Shown here piece by piece: positions 34,122 through 45,960 of a stretch of DNA of 64,000 nucleotides. The number at the start of each line of letters is the position of its first letter. The first letter of the stretch is position 1. The notes under the pieces were generated by a model, which was not told the origin of the DNA, searched no databases, and worked only from the letters and a program-made list of their open reading frames with translations. The DNA is taken from assembly GCA_032622095.1 (NCBI GenBank), contig CP136065.1, positions 26,233,141-26,297,140 on the forward strand, read 5' to 3'. This DNA comes from Siphonodentalium dalli. Its lineage: Eukaryota > Mollusca > Scaphopoda > Gadilida > Siphonodentaliidae. Position numbers and translations under genes: made by a program.

Positions 34122-35353
34122 TCTACTATATAATTTGAGACTTCCGTATATATGTATGTGGGTACTTCATGGAATCCAAAACGCGTGTACAGATTGAGCT
34201 CAAATTTCGTATATAAGTGTAAAATCCCACGGACACCGTCGTGTTCGCGTTTTGGAGAAGCTCAGAGCACCTCTTCTCCCGTCCCAATCATCAAAATCAC
34301 CGCAATCGGCACTTCGGGGTTAATAGCGTTGATATATAAAGAGCGTTCGTTTTCCGCAGTGTCTATATAAAGAGCGTCGTTTTCGCTATCTACTTATCTG
34401 TATGACGGGAGTCTGTAGCCTGTCGCTCGAAATTTCACGACGGGAAGCGTTTGTTTTGAATTCAATGCAATGTTATCGCTCGAAATATGTCCCGTTCTCC
34501 AATCTCAGTCACAAAAAAACGGCACTGCGGTGGTTAAGACATCAACGATCTTTATATTGACCTTATACGGAGGTGTTAACAATCAACGCTCTTTTTTGCA
34601 ATGGACGTGGCTAAACGACTGACCCCATGCGTCCGAAATACGGATGCGGATTCCAATGGACGTGGCCAAACGACTGACCCCATGCGTCCGAAATACGGAT
34701 GCGGACGAAATGCAATTATCTCGACTAAAAAGGCAGAATTGATCTAAGAGCTCGAAATATTATGCAGAGGGATTTCACGACGGGATTAATTGACTGTCCG
34801 CTCTGAAGTTTAGGACGGGGGGGGGGGGGGGGGCGGGTACCATGAATTAACTCATTGAAAAACAAAGAATGCGTTATCTCGGAAACGGGTGGAGCTATCG
34901 ACTTGAAATTTGCTATGTGAATGTATCTTGCCCCGGATACAAATTTTATCGGGTCGCCGAGCCCGTCCGATGCCAGCTTCGCGCATGCGCAGACGAGATC
35001 TAGGAAACGGGTGGAGCTATCGACTTGAAATTTGGTATGTGAATGTATCTTGCCCCGGGTACGAATTTTATCGGGTCGCCGAACCCGTGCGACGCCCGTG
35101 CAGCGCGTGCGCAGACGAGATCTCGGAAACGGGTGGAGCTATCGACTTGAAATTTTCTATGTGAATGTATCTTGCCCCGGATACGAATTTTATCGTGTCG
35201 CCGAGCCCGTGCGACGCAAGCTTCGCGCATGCGCAGACCAGATCTCGGAAACGTGTGGAGCTATCGACTTGAAATTTGGTTAAATTAAAAAAATGTCATG
35301 TTTCTGAAACAAAGCCATGAGACGAATGCAGCCAGTGGCGGCTAACCTGCTAG
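34122..35353 (+). mobile_element. Helitron-like element C5 with B-type module
   Basis: It starts TCTACTATATAATTTGAGA directly after C4 and ends GCTAACCTGCTAG (35350-35353) before a T. Positions about 34876-35279 are the B-family module (GAAACGGGTGGAGCTATCGA, CATGCGCAGACGAGAT and so on, over three blocks) in the same orientation. The terminal hairpin stem has lost a base. A 17-G run is at 34817-34833. Confidence 0.73.
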
Positions 35354-36539
35354 TATAATATATATAATTCTGAAATATATTATTCAGTTGGATAACAGTT
35401 AAATTTATGTATCCAAAGTTTTAGATACTTTGTGTCAAGGTTGTTCTAAAATTTGGTATTTTGCTTATTCGATAAAAGTCAAAATTCTCGTTAGTTTCAG
35501 TGTGAACATCAGATATGTATGTATGCTCATTTACTTAAGTCCGTCTGTTCGACAAGCCCAATGTAAGTTTTGTCAAATTTCCTCAATAAGTTTTGTTTGC
35601 ATTTGTAACTGTGCTGTTTTTAGATTACTCCGATCACCAAAAATCAGTCCGTTCACTTTTGACTAGGGTAATTTACCCATTGTAGCCAAGCGTAATGAAT
35701 GGGATCGCCTCTTGAGTTATTGTCATGGTGCGACATTTACAACAGTTCCTACGTGAAATATACAGTGATATAAGTGTACTATGATATTTCAAATGTCTGA
35801 ATAACAGTGATACTAATACTTAAATATCTTTAATAATATTGAATCAGAAATCGAACAAGAAATCACCTTTATCACTTATATATATTCAATGTATATAGGT
35901 CCGAATATCCTATAAGTATTTCGTGTGTTAGTCAATATATTTTTATCCCATAGCAGTGAAAAAATACGAAACAATTTTAGGCGTAAAGTTAGCCGTCCGG
36001 GTTATAAGGCCATTCAAACGAGCGCCCGTGCCTCAATGGATGATAAACTCATTTAAGATGTTTCGGCACCCAATCTAAGACCTTTCGGCACTTGTTTTAA
36101 TTTTTTTCAATGGTTAGTAAAGTATGCATTCGTGTGCATATCGAGGTGGTACATGTTTAGTCCCCTAGCGAAACCATAACCGGTACACAGCATGCTACAC
36201 ACTGTCACTTTACATTCGCACTGTGTTACTTGCAAGGTCTTGCATTTTATCGAAATAATAATTGAAATAAATCATTATAGTCACCAAACCTATTCATGTT
36301 GATTCAAAAAATAATCAGGTGCCGAATCATTCAAAGTGCCCATCAACCAGGCGCTGAAAAAAAAGGGGACGATTGACGGACCACGTGTATAGGGGACGAA
36401 ACGTCTAATATTCGTATAGTGCGACTGGTTTTCGTGTAGGTGGAAACACTAACATTGTGACTGTGCTATGACTGGGCTTGTTCCGGTGTATCCTCACGGG
36501 GCTTATACTTAACGAGTAACGGTGGGGCGACACGCCATT
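35354..36539. other. Unassigned; minisatellite relic
   Basis: GATGTTTCGGCACC and CCTTTCGGCACTTG at 36057-36096 are minus-strand relics of the GTGCCGAAACGTCC repeat. AGGTGCCGAATCATTC follows at 36318. No gene. Confidence 0.4.
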
Positions 36540-37290
36540 CAATTACCCATATTGTATCTACTTGGCCGAGAAACTATTTTCCGCAACGCGAGCATTGAAT
36601 GTCGACAACACAGAACTTAGCTCAAGGCATCGTATCTTTGCTACAAACAGACCATTCCTGCTTCTATGAACCGGACCCTGATAATTGACATAGTGCACGT
36701 AACCGCTGGAAACAAGTCAACGCTACTGATGGGTCCATATATCACTGGTGATAGTAAATCCGATAGACGGCTAAACCGCGATCTACCAATCGATTCCCCG
36801 ACAGGCTTGATGATGTTAATCCGGTATGGCGGCCAGTGCCTTCGGCAAGTCACAAAGGATAGCGTGCTTTCGTCGGCGAACTATAATATGATACACGAAT
36901 CAGTAGATGCGGATGCAGCATGAAAAGACCAAGAAAAAATAGCACTAAATAAATAACAATAAATAAATAACAAAGGCGATAACATGGAACATGGAATTCT
37001 TTTGGCCGGTGGTGTAATCAAATGTTCACCACTGTCTTGTCGGCCAATTTGGCACACTATGCAATTAGCCGTATTGTATGTATTTGACCTAAAATAGGTT
37101 CCGCAACGCGAAACATTAAATGTTGACGTCGCACAATTTTGCTCATAGCATCCGGTTTTTGCAGTGTACTGCAAATTTCCTGCTTCCTGGTTGTGTTAAC
37201 CCCGCATGGCAGCCATACAGGGCCCCCGTGAGGTCACAATGGATCGCTGTTTTCGCCGGGGAACTATGATACACGATACATCGGACGTTA
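36540..37290 (+). repeat. Diverged direct duplication
   Basis: Two blocks, about 36548-36915 and 37070-37285, share GTATTGTAT, TTCCGCAACGCGA, ATTCCTGCTTC-type, TGGCGGCCAGTGCC/TGGCAGCCATACAG and GAACTATGATACACGA phrases in the same order. They are old copies of one unit. The 85-residue frame in the first copy is not conserved in the second. Confidence 0.5.
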
Positions 37291-37379
37291 CTTATACATG
37301 ACAAGAACAACAAAAAATAACACAAAAACAACAACACCAAGCAAAACATCAACAACACCAACACGAATATTAGGTTGGT

Positions 37380-37560
37380 TCGTATTTATAGTTTTGTGGT
37401 CGCTAGGAAATATCACGGCCATGCCAGTTTTACGATCGCGCAGAGAGTGACTTCATTTGGGAATATATAAGTCCACTGCACGGTGAAGCTTCATAATCCA
37501 CCCCCCAGAACGCAACTGACAAACTTGCCCATCTACAATAAACAGCTGATCGCACCTCTG
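37380..37560 (+). repeat. Diverged copy of the 22.1-kb SINE-like repeat
   Basis: ATCACGGCCATGCCAGTTTT and GCAACTGACAAACTTG match phrases at 22197-22330. The middle is poorly conserved. Confidence 0.4.
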
Positions 37561-37633
37561 GGTTGATAACAAATTCGCGTTTTTCTAGATTAGAACCAGC
37601 TTCGCCATCACTTGACGGCCTATTTTGACTTAA

Positions 37634-38148
37634 AGATGCGGACGGCGTTTGCAGTGGGTATCGCTGTTAAAATATTCACCTCCGTCAAAAACCGCCATAA
37701 ACAGACAGAATAGTAAAATATAGAGAGACTTTGTTCTTATACCAATCAGATATGGCATAAACAGTATGTTATTGTCAATTTGTGTTCCTTTGTTATGTAA
37801 ACAAAAACAAAAAACGTCACGTTTCCTGGCTTTTTAGATCCGGATATGGTAAACATAAAGAGCGTTATTTGTTACTGTTTTCCTGATATGAAAATAACAG
37901 AGAGCGTTTATATAATTTTTGTGAGATTAACCAATAGAATTGTGCTGTGCTGTGTAACAGAAGCACAACTTCTGTAACACGAGCAGGCTCTTGTTTACGT
38001 ACACCATCGTACGTCTTGACGACAATATATTATTTACGCGCTGACTATGTTTGGTATATGAACAAAACTATATATATTTTAATATTCCTTCTGTCGATGG
38101 CGATTTGAACAAATATGAATATTTCTGCAACGAACGCCGCCCGTGCCT
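37634..38148 (-). mobile_element. TTAA element, second full copy
   Basis: It is flanked by TTAA at 37630-37633 and 38149-38152. The tips are AGATGCGGACGGCGTT and, inverted, AGGCACGGGCGGCGTT. The interior is in the same orientation as the copy at 13224-13717, with GTGGGTATC, GTCAAAAACCGCCATAAACA and AACATAAAGAGCGTT. The 80-bp satellite begins at its right edge. Confidence 0.73.
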
Positions 38149-38149
38149 T

Positions 38150-39880
38150 TAATGCACCAGCACCATGCACGTGTTGTTGAAGTGTACTGAGAATAAAATA
38201 TTCCCTGCCCTGTTGTACAGTTGGCTCAATGCACCAGCACCATGCACGTGTTGTTGAAGTGTTCTGTGAATAAGCTATTTCCTGCCTGGTTGTACAGTTG
38301 ACGTAATGCACCAGCAACTGAGTACAACGTGTTTTGAAGTATATTGTTAATAAGCTAGTTCCTGCCTGGGTGTACAGTTGGCCTAATTCACCAGCAACTG
38401 AGTACCACGTGTTTTGAAGTGTATTGTTAATAAGCTATTTCCTGCCTGGTTGTACAGTTGACGTAATGCACCAGCAACTGAGTACAACGTGTTTTGAAGT
38501 ATATTGTTAATAAGCTATTTCCTGCCTGGGTGTACAGTAGGCCTAATTCACCAGCAACTGAGTACCACGTGTTTTGAAGTGTATTGTTAATAAGCTATTT
38601 CCTGTCTGGTTGTACAGTTGACGTAATGCACCAGCAACTGAGTACCACGTGTTTTGAAGTATATTGTTAATAAGCTATTTCCTGCCTGGGTGTACAGTAG
38701 GCCTAATTCATCAGTAACTGAGTACCACGTGTTTTGAAGTGTATTGTTAATAAGCTATTTCCTGTCTGGTTGAACAGTTGACGTAATGCACCAGCAACTG
38801 GGTACCACGTGTTTTGAAGTATATTGTTAACAAGCTATTTCCTGCCTGGGTGTACAGTAGGCCTAATTCACCAGCAACTGAGTACCACGTGTTTTGAAGT
38901 GTATTGTTAATAAGCTATTCCTGTCTGGTTGTACAGTTGACGTAATGCACCAGCAACTGAGTGCCACGTGTTTTGAAGTGTGTTGTTAATAAGCTATTCC
39001 TGTCTGGTTGTACAGTTGACGTAATGCACCAGCAACTGAGTACCACGTGTTGACAAATGTATTGTGAATAAGCTATTTCCTGCTTGATTGTACAGTTGAC
39101 TTAATGCACCATGAACGTGTTTTAAAGTGTATTGTTAATAAGCTATTTCCTGCCTGGTTGTACAGTATAGGCTTAATTCACCAGCAAATGAGTTCCACGT
39201 GTTTTGAAGTGTATTTTTAATAAGCTATTTCCTGTCTGGTTGTACAGTTGACGTAATGCACCAGCAACTGAGTACCACGTGTTGACAAGTGTATTGTGAA
39301 TAAGCTATTTCCTGCCTGGCTGTACAGTTGACTTAATGCGCCATGCACGTGTTTTAAAGTGTATTGTTAATAAGCTATTTCCTGCCTGGTTGTACATTTG
39401 ACGTATTGCACCAGCAATTGAGTACCACGTGTTTTGAAGTGTATTGTTAATAAGCTATTTCCTGCCTGGTTGTACAGTTGACGTAATGCACCAGCAACTG
39501 AGTACCATGTGTTGACAAGTGTATTGTGAATAAGCTATTTCCTGCCTGGTTGTACAGTTGACTTAATGCACCATGCACGTGTTTTAAAGTGTATTGTTAA
39601 TGAGCTATTTCCTGCCTGGTTGTACAGTTGACGTAATGCACCAGCAACTGAGTACCACGTGTTTTGAAGTGTATTGTTAATAAGCTATTTCCTGCCTGGG
39701 TGTACAGTAGGCTTAATTGGCCAGCAACTGAGTATACCACGTGTTGTTGAAGTGTACTGTGAATAAGTTATTTCCTGACTGGTTGCACAGTAGGGTTAAT
39801 GCACCAGCACCACTTGTTGTTGAAGTGTACTGTGGATAAGCTATTTCCTGCCTTGTTGTACAGTTGATCCATCATGGTGA
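38150..39880 (+). repeat. 80-bp satellite with 160-bp dimer and CACGTG motifs
   Basis: About 21 monomers of 80 bp carry, in order, GTACCACGTGTTTTGAAGTG, TATTGTTAATAAGCTATTTC, CTGCCTGGTTGTACAGTTGA and CGTAATGCACCAGCAACTGA. Between about 38300 and 38900 two monomer types alternate: CTGGTTGTACAGTTGACG and CTGGGTGTACAGTAGGCC. That alternation makes a 160-bp higher-order unit. Later monomers are mixed and some carry GTTGACAAGTG. Most monomers keep the CACGTG hexamer. The period is not a multiple of three, so it is not coding. Confidence 0.92.
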
Positions 39881-40416
39881 ACTGTGCCTTTAATTTGAGC
39901 AGTCAGAAAGGATTGGTGTTTTCGTCTGCTGGCAACAACATCAACAATCACGGTCACATAAACAATCACATCCCGAATGTCATATAGTTTACCCCCAACA
40001 TAATATACTTTAACTATTGATTGCCACAAAGGAAACAACTATATATCACATAAGACTATCATGATGTATGCTAAAGGAGCCATAAAATGGTGCTTAAATA
40101 TTTGAACCCAACTCACTTCGCTCATATTTATATCAATTTACCCCATCTTGCCGAAATACTGGATACTTTGCTCCAACGTTCTTATCAAAGTTTTCAATCG
40201 AAAAAGATTGAATCGAAGGATTTTTTTCAAATGGAAACATGTCGGGAGTGGATAATAATTGATGTTGCTATGCGTACATGTGCATATACTCCCCACTGGT
40301 TCATTAAATGATACCAGTTACTGGTATCCCATTTCATCGATTGATCGAGTCTAATCAGTTACAAGGCCGGCAATCTAAATACGTATACCGCACCACTGTA
40401 CAAACATGCTGGTGCA
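39881..40416. other. No feature recognised
   Basis: Unassigned sequence between the satellite and the third piggyBac-like copy. Confidence 0.35.
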
Positions 40417-40420
40417 TTAA

Positions 40421-40812
40421 CCCTTTACCCAACAGAAGGGCCCTGTGCCAATGCATTCTCTTATATATGCGAGTCGACCATAGGTCGCCTCGCATATATA
40501 AGAGAATGCATTGGTTTAACACATTAAAAATTATAAAATTGTTAAAGAATGTAAGAAAAAATGGTAAAAAGTGTTAAAAAAAGATTTTTTTTAGGCCAAT
40601 GCATTCTCTTATATATGCGAGGCGACCTATGGTCGACTCGCATATATAAGAGAATGCATTGGCACAGGGTATAACTGTAACCATCACAATGTGGTCAATG
40701 AGCCGGTTCCAATGATATCCATATTTGTATGGTTCTATTGAGACAGACCGAAGATATTTTAGGCTGTTGAAGCTTTATTTGGCCGGTTTTGGCCGGATTG
40801 TTGGGTAAAGGG
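40421..40812 (+). mobile_element. piggyBac-like MITE, copy 3
   Basis: TTAA occurs at 40417-40420 and 40813-40816. The ends CCCTTTACCCAACA and TGTTGGGTAAAGGG are perfect inverted repeats. It has the same length as copy 2 (392 bp) and both 65-bp hairpins. It lies in the same orientation as copy 1. Confidence 0.87.
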
Positions 40813-41014
40813 TTAATCATTGCTCGTTGTGTGCACACAATCATGATCACGCCATCTTATCGCCATATAAGAGTATGTTATATGGATCGCACATGCATGC
40901 GTAATTGAGAAGACAGCATATCACAACACACTTACAATGAAGACTTTCAACCGATGCATGCTTTTGTCGTGTTTATCGTATCGCGTTATTCATTCACGTA
41001 AATGTTTTATACGT

Positions 41015-41430
41015 GGCGATATGGGATGGTTCAGGGGTGTCTCACCCCCACCAACTTTGGTAAAAATGTTCAACAGTTGGAAATTTCACACCTGACACAA
41101 CAATAGTTGGAAATTTCACACCACATATAGGTTTAAATTGTTCTCGCAGTCTGTTTTTTCAACAATTTATTAGTGTCGAATTTATTGTTTCTAGACAAAC
41201 ATTTGTATGTTTTCCTACTTTTGGTCGAAATTTTGGACTGAAACGACCATCAGTTGGAAATTTTCCAACCTTATAGGGGGTGACAGATTGGAAATTTCCA
41301 ACACTTGGCAAGCTTGAGGCCAGTCTAGATGCTAGGATTTTGCAATTTTCATGTACAGATTTCAAAACTGTTTCACACCGAGACCAACCATGTGTCCTGA
41401 TCCCTGCCCCATGACCAGTTAACAACTGTC
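41015..41430 (-). repeat. TTGGAAATTT-rich dispersed repeat, copy 2
   Basis: On the minus strand it ends CCAAAGTTGGTGGGGGTGAG and CATATCGCCACG, matching the end of 10915-11240. The interior has several AGTTGGAAATTTCACAC motifs. An open frame inside has no domain. Confidence 0.52.
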
Positions 41431-42587
41431 AGTTAATTTAAGAAAACCAAATCGGGGTGTGAAATTGCCTGGCGTTAGACCACTAGATGTTAGGATTTGT
41501 CAAAATGTTCTCATACCGGGTCGAAACCGTGGTCAGCCCAGTGGATTCTGCCCCCCCCCGATGTACATATAGCCAAAAGACTACTGATCCATTCAGAATA
41601 GACTATACCATTCAGACCTGCGAGGGAACACTTGGGGAAAATCAAAGCCCAATGGCGGGGGTTGGGGAAAATGGAATTGCGTAAGAGTTTTGGTCTGGTT
41701 CAGGGGGGGGGGGGTGCAGTTGTAAATTCCAAAGAGGAAGCCCCGACACCCCTCCCCCAAACCGAGACCATCTAGCAACGTCCCTGTTTATACAGTTCAT
41801 TTTCGACGTCGTACACGAATATTTAATCGACCCGACTTTGACAAAAAAGGTCCTCTAGTTTTTGGCGGGATATCCCGCCCGCGGTAGAACAAGTTGAAAC
41901 TGTCAATGTCAATCAAGTGTACATTGAAAAATAATACTCAACGGTGCCGAAACCCCGTGTCAAGGTTAAAAATAGAAATTTTTATGGGGAAAATGCTAAT
42001 TTTCAGTAATTTCAGACAACTGTTTAATTTTGAGGCTAAATTTCGTTAGTAATATGGAACAAGTGCACGAAAAAAACACACTGAAATTACCTATCTCAAA
42101 ACCCCAAACAGATCACCTCCTTTGCACTCTTCTATTTTCTTATACAATTATTATTTTGTTTTTTCGTAGGAATAATCTGCCATTTTTGGCATTTGGACAG
42201 GTCAGACCAAAATGTCTGCAATATATCTCCTCACATTATATATCATAATTGTCCCCGTTCATGTATCTAAGACATCAACCATTGCTCAACCTCTTTGATA
42301 CCAATAATATTCGATTAACCCTCCCCGACCGATCTGTGGCAACCGAAAACCAATCTTGAGTGAATGTCGAGTATATATTAGTGAGGTATTTTCTCAAATT
42401 TCGTAGGGAAGATTGTGACAGTAAAGTCAATTTCAGATATGTACATCATTGTATGCAGGGTCTTTATATTGAAATTATATCGAGATGTCGTCCAAAATGG
42501 CCACCAAATTGAACGACATGCTCATGTGGACGAGTTCCTCTTTCGGCACAGCACTGCATAGACAATTCGTATCAGTATTTAAGAAAT
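41431..42587. other. No feature recognised
   Basis: Unassigned. It includes a run of 12 G (41703-41714) and an isolated GGTGCCGAAACCCC phrase at 41943. Confidence 0.35.
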
Positions 42588-42889
42588 TCGTGAATTTTCA
42601 AAATCTCAATTTCAAACAATCAGTTTGAAGGGAAAAATCATTGTCCTTTATAACCAATGTATACTAAGGTATTATAAAAAAACACGTGTTTACCTCACAG
42701 TATGAGAGATATGTTCGAATTATGAAAAAAAGTGATTAAAATAAATAAAACAACCATTTTTTCATCCAGGTCGATAGACAGTTTGACAGGAAATATTAAA
42801 AAAAAAAACGCACTGCATTATCTAGACTATGAACTCAACTAGTGTATGCGCTCAGTCTACCATCTGAAATCATGACTGTCTGCGAGAAA
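42588..42889 (+). repeat. Dispersed repeat, inverted partner of 47.8 kb
   Basis: The reverse complement matches 47770-48055 through GAATTTTCAAAAT, AACCAATGTATAC, GAGAGATATGTTCGAATT, GACAGTTTGACAGGAAATAT and TGAAATCATGACTGTCTGCG. The two copies face each other across about 4.9 kb. Confidence 0.68.
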
Positions 42890-43160
42890 ATAAATAACAC
42901 ATTTTTCATTGCATATTTTAGTATTTTGGCAGCCATTTGCAGAACTATTTTTTATCGGGTAAGGGACCAAAAACAACATAAAACAACATGAATATTATTC
43001 AATCACGCTTTCAATAATCTGGCAGACATAAATACTCAATACTGATTCATCATTTCAGACATTATGTAGTTTTATGGTGATTTTTCCTAAAAAGGAATAG
43101 TTCTGCAAATGGCTGCCAAAAAAACTAAAATATGCAATGAAAAATGTTTTATTTAAAGTC
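42890..43160. mobile_element. TIR element of about 270 bp
   Basis: The left end (ACATTTTTCATTGCATATTT, TTTGGCAGCCATTTGCAGAA) is mirrored on the right (TTCTGCAAATGGCTGCCAAA, AATATGCAATGAAAAATGT), about 55 bases each. There is no coding frame. Confidence 0.72.
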
Positions 43161-44071
43161 ATTAGCTTCACTCCCGGTTGGCATATATTTGATGTCAGAC
43201 AGAACTGTGCCCGATATACCACAAGAAAGGTCATACAAAACTAGAAAGAAAACCCCAATGTGGCATTTTATTAGTGCGGTACTCGCCCTGTAATAAATTG
43301 TTGAAAACTGCGATCAGAGTAAGAAATCTTCTCAGATACTAACACATTTTCGGAGCGAATCAGCGCGCGAGTCTCATGGAATTATATTCGGAGGAAATCG
43401 GAACCACCCGAATAACGACGATCGGCTGGCACGCGCGACTGGGAGAACAGCCAAAACAAAGGCCGGCATGTCGATAACGAAAGTAGATTCAACAAAAAGA
43501 GAAAAAAATAAAAAATAATAGGGGGCCTATCATAGTTTTTGCATTCAAGTTTTCTAAGTAAAATGTCGACAATTATTTGGCAACTAACAAAGTTTTCACA
43601 CTCTGTATATATATTTATATATATATGGAATTTTTGCAAATTTAGGAGAGAATGAGTACGTATTCACAGTGTGCAAAAGACGATTGGCACACCTCCGAAA
43701 TTATCCAGGTTCACCAATAATAAACAAATGTGGGAATTCTGCCTTCTAATCTAACGTTAACATATTTGGCCGAATACAAGGTGAAGTTATCTGCATGCGA
43801 ATTATTGACTTCTGTAAATGTAAATTATAAGCAATATTTCAATAATATTTGACATCACAATAGACCAATCGTTCTGAGCTAGATCGATTGGTCTTCCTGT
43901 CACTGTTGTAAGAGATTTCTTGAATATTGAAATTTTGTTTGCTTGAAGATTTGTTCAAATTTATGATGAATATACCAGCAAAAAATTATACATTGTCTTT
44001 CATTAGTTTCAAAATTGTCTTTCATTAGTTTCAAAATGAATAAGAATAATATTTTTACAAAAAAATGGTTG
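43161..44071. other. No feature recognised; one small hairpin
   Basis: AGACCAATCG and CGATTGGTCT at 43862-43898 form a short hairpin. Nothing else is supported. Confidence 0.35.
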
Positions 44072-44660
44072 TAACTTGAAAGAACAATTTATAGTAGGCC
44101 TACTCCCTTTATCCAAGATTCATGCTGGCTGTGAAAGACCGATGGGATTATTTTAGCCCGATCGGTATATTTTAGCCCGATCGGGCTATTATTGATTGAT
44201 CGGTGGTTCACCCAGACCTGTAGGATATGCGCACTATAGGATATAGATAAGGCGTTTTATGTATGGGAGGCCTATTTCACTTGAAAGAACAATTTATAGT
44301 AGGCCTACTCCCTTTATCCAAGATTCAGGCTGGCTGTGAAAGACCGATCGGTCTATTTTAGCCCGATCGGGCTATTATTGATTGATCGGTGGTTCACCCA
44401 GACCTGTAGGGTATGCGCACTATAGTATATAGATAAGGCGTTTCATGTATGGGAGGCCTATTTCACTTGAAAGAACAATTTAGAGTAGGCCTACTCCCTT
44501 TATCCAAGATTCAAGCTGGCTGTGAAAGAACGATCGGTCTATTTTAGCCTGATCGGTCTACTTTAGCCCGATCGGGCTGTTATTGATTGATCGATGGTTC
44601 ACCCAGACCTGTAGGATATACGCGCTATAGCATATAGATACGCCATTTCATGTATGGGAT
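44072..44660 (+). repeat. Three tandem copies of a 186-205-bp unit
   Basis: Units beginning ACTTGAAAGAACAATTTATA (44075, 44280, 44466) carry TAGGCCTACTCCCTTTATCC, one or two ATTTTAGCCCGATCGG blocks, and GTTCACCCAGACCTGTAGG. The first copy has an extra CCGATCGG block, which explains its greater length. Divergence is low, so this is recent. Confidence 0.83.
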
Positions 44661-44799
44661 ACCCATTTCACATTTATTATTCATTTACGATCAAGCGCAA
44701 ATATTTCGCAAAATAACATCTATCATTTGCGCTTCAGTGTAAATCATTTGCGCAAATAAAAATTAATATGCATTGATATCACCCCACTGAATTAATTTT

Positions 44800-45190
44800 A
44801 AATGGCACAGACCCACCATATGAGGGAAGCACCACCCCCCCCCCCCAGTAACCCCAATATCTCTTTTATGACCATGGAAATGGTAGAGATATGTGCAGGA
44901 TATATCTCTTTTATAAAATATACTAGATCTCTGGGATGGAGATACAAATTCTTGGGGACAGGGATGCTGATAATATGAAAATTGGGGTTTTCTCCAATTT
45001 CAAGTCAATAAGTACACCATATGAGGGAAGCGAGTCCCCAGTAACCCCGAATTCCATATTTAGGGCCATGGAAATGGTATATATCTGTGTAGGAGATGTC
45101 CCTTTAATAAAATATACTAGAGCTCTTGGAGTGAGGCACCAATTCTTGGGACACCCGGGACAGAGATGCTGATATATGCATATGGAAATA
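44800..45190 (+). repeat. Direct duplication, unit about 205 bp
   Basis: CACCATATGAGGGAAGC, CCAGTAACCCC, GGCCATGGAAATGGTA, AAAATATACTAGA and ACAGGGATGCTGATA occur twice in the same order (from 44814 and from 45014). A run of 12 C (44835-44846) marks the first copy only. Confidence 0.72.
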
Positions 45191-45289
45191 TTTGTTCTTC
45201 AATGTTTCAGTATTATATGGGGCTACTACTATGGGTCCATGATAATATACTATGAGATGGACTCTATCATTCGCAATCAGAGGGAAGTA

Positions 45290-45960
45290 ATGGAGTGTTA
45301 GGTATTTGCGCTTAAGCGCAAATATATTGATAGACATATACTTGCGCTTAAGCGCAAATGATTCATTTTCACATTTTATATTAACTAATTGCATTTAAGC
45401 GTAAATAATATACGCTTAAGCATAAATCAGTTACGCTTAATGTAATCATTTACGCTTAAGCATAATTGACTTATGCGTTATCATAATACATTGGAATTAT
45501 ATTAAGAGCAATAATTTCATCGGCTGTCTTACCTTATATGTATATTTGTATAATCTGATGTATGTTAACTTACTGGCATTAGTAATGTGGTTGCATCCAT
45601 TTCAGCTTGAGTATGTGGAGTTCAATGGGAGTGTATATGAATTACGGTTAAGCGCAACTCATTTACGCTTAAGTGGATTTCATTTACACTTAAGCGTAAT
45701 TGAAATGAATTATGCTTAAGCAAATACATGTACCTATCTCCAACTGGTTTCCTCAGTCTGAATATCCATCTTAGTATGGGATCTGGGTGGAGTCCTCACC
45801 TATGTTTGAGTAATGTTTTATGACCTGAGTTAATTTGAGTTTAGAGCAAATCACATGGGAGTCTTTTTTACATTTATTATTTATTTGCATACAAATATTT
45901 GCGCTTAAGCATAAAGCAATTGCGCTTACTTAGTGCAAATACACAACACTTCTTTACTTC
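45290..45960. repeat. Field of GCGCTTAAGCGC-type palindromes
   Basis: TTGCGCTTAAGCGCAAAT occurs perfectly at about 45308 (reversed half) and 45342. Degenerate forms (TACGCTTAAGCATAA, TTAAGCGTAATT, CGGTTAAGCGCAAC) recur at least ten times to 45930. Isolated ATTTGCGCTTCAGTGTAAAT-like forms appear from 44690. Spacing is irregular, so it is not an ordinary tandem array. Confidence 0.72.

Noticed and set aside
36666-36923. 85-codon frame with protein-like text
   Set aside because: The diverged duplicate at 37070-37285 does not preserve the frame, so conservation as protein is not supported.
38150-39880. CRISPR-like regular repeats
   Set aside because: The monomers are contiguous with no unique spacers, and the context is eukaryotic repeat DNA. 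It is a satellite.
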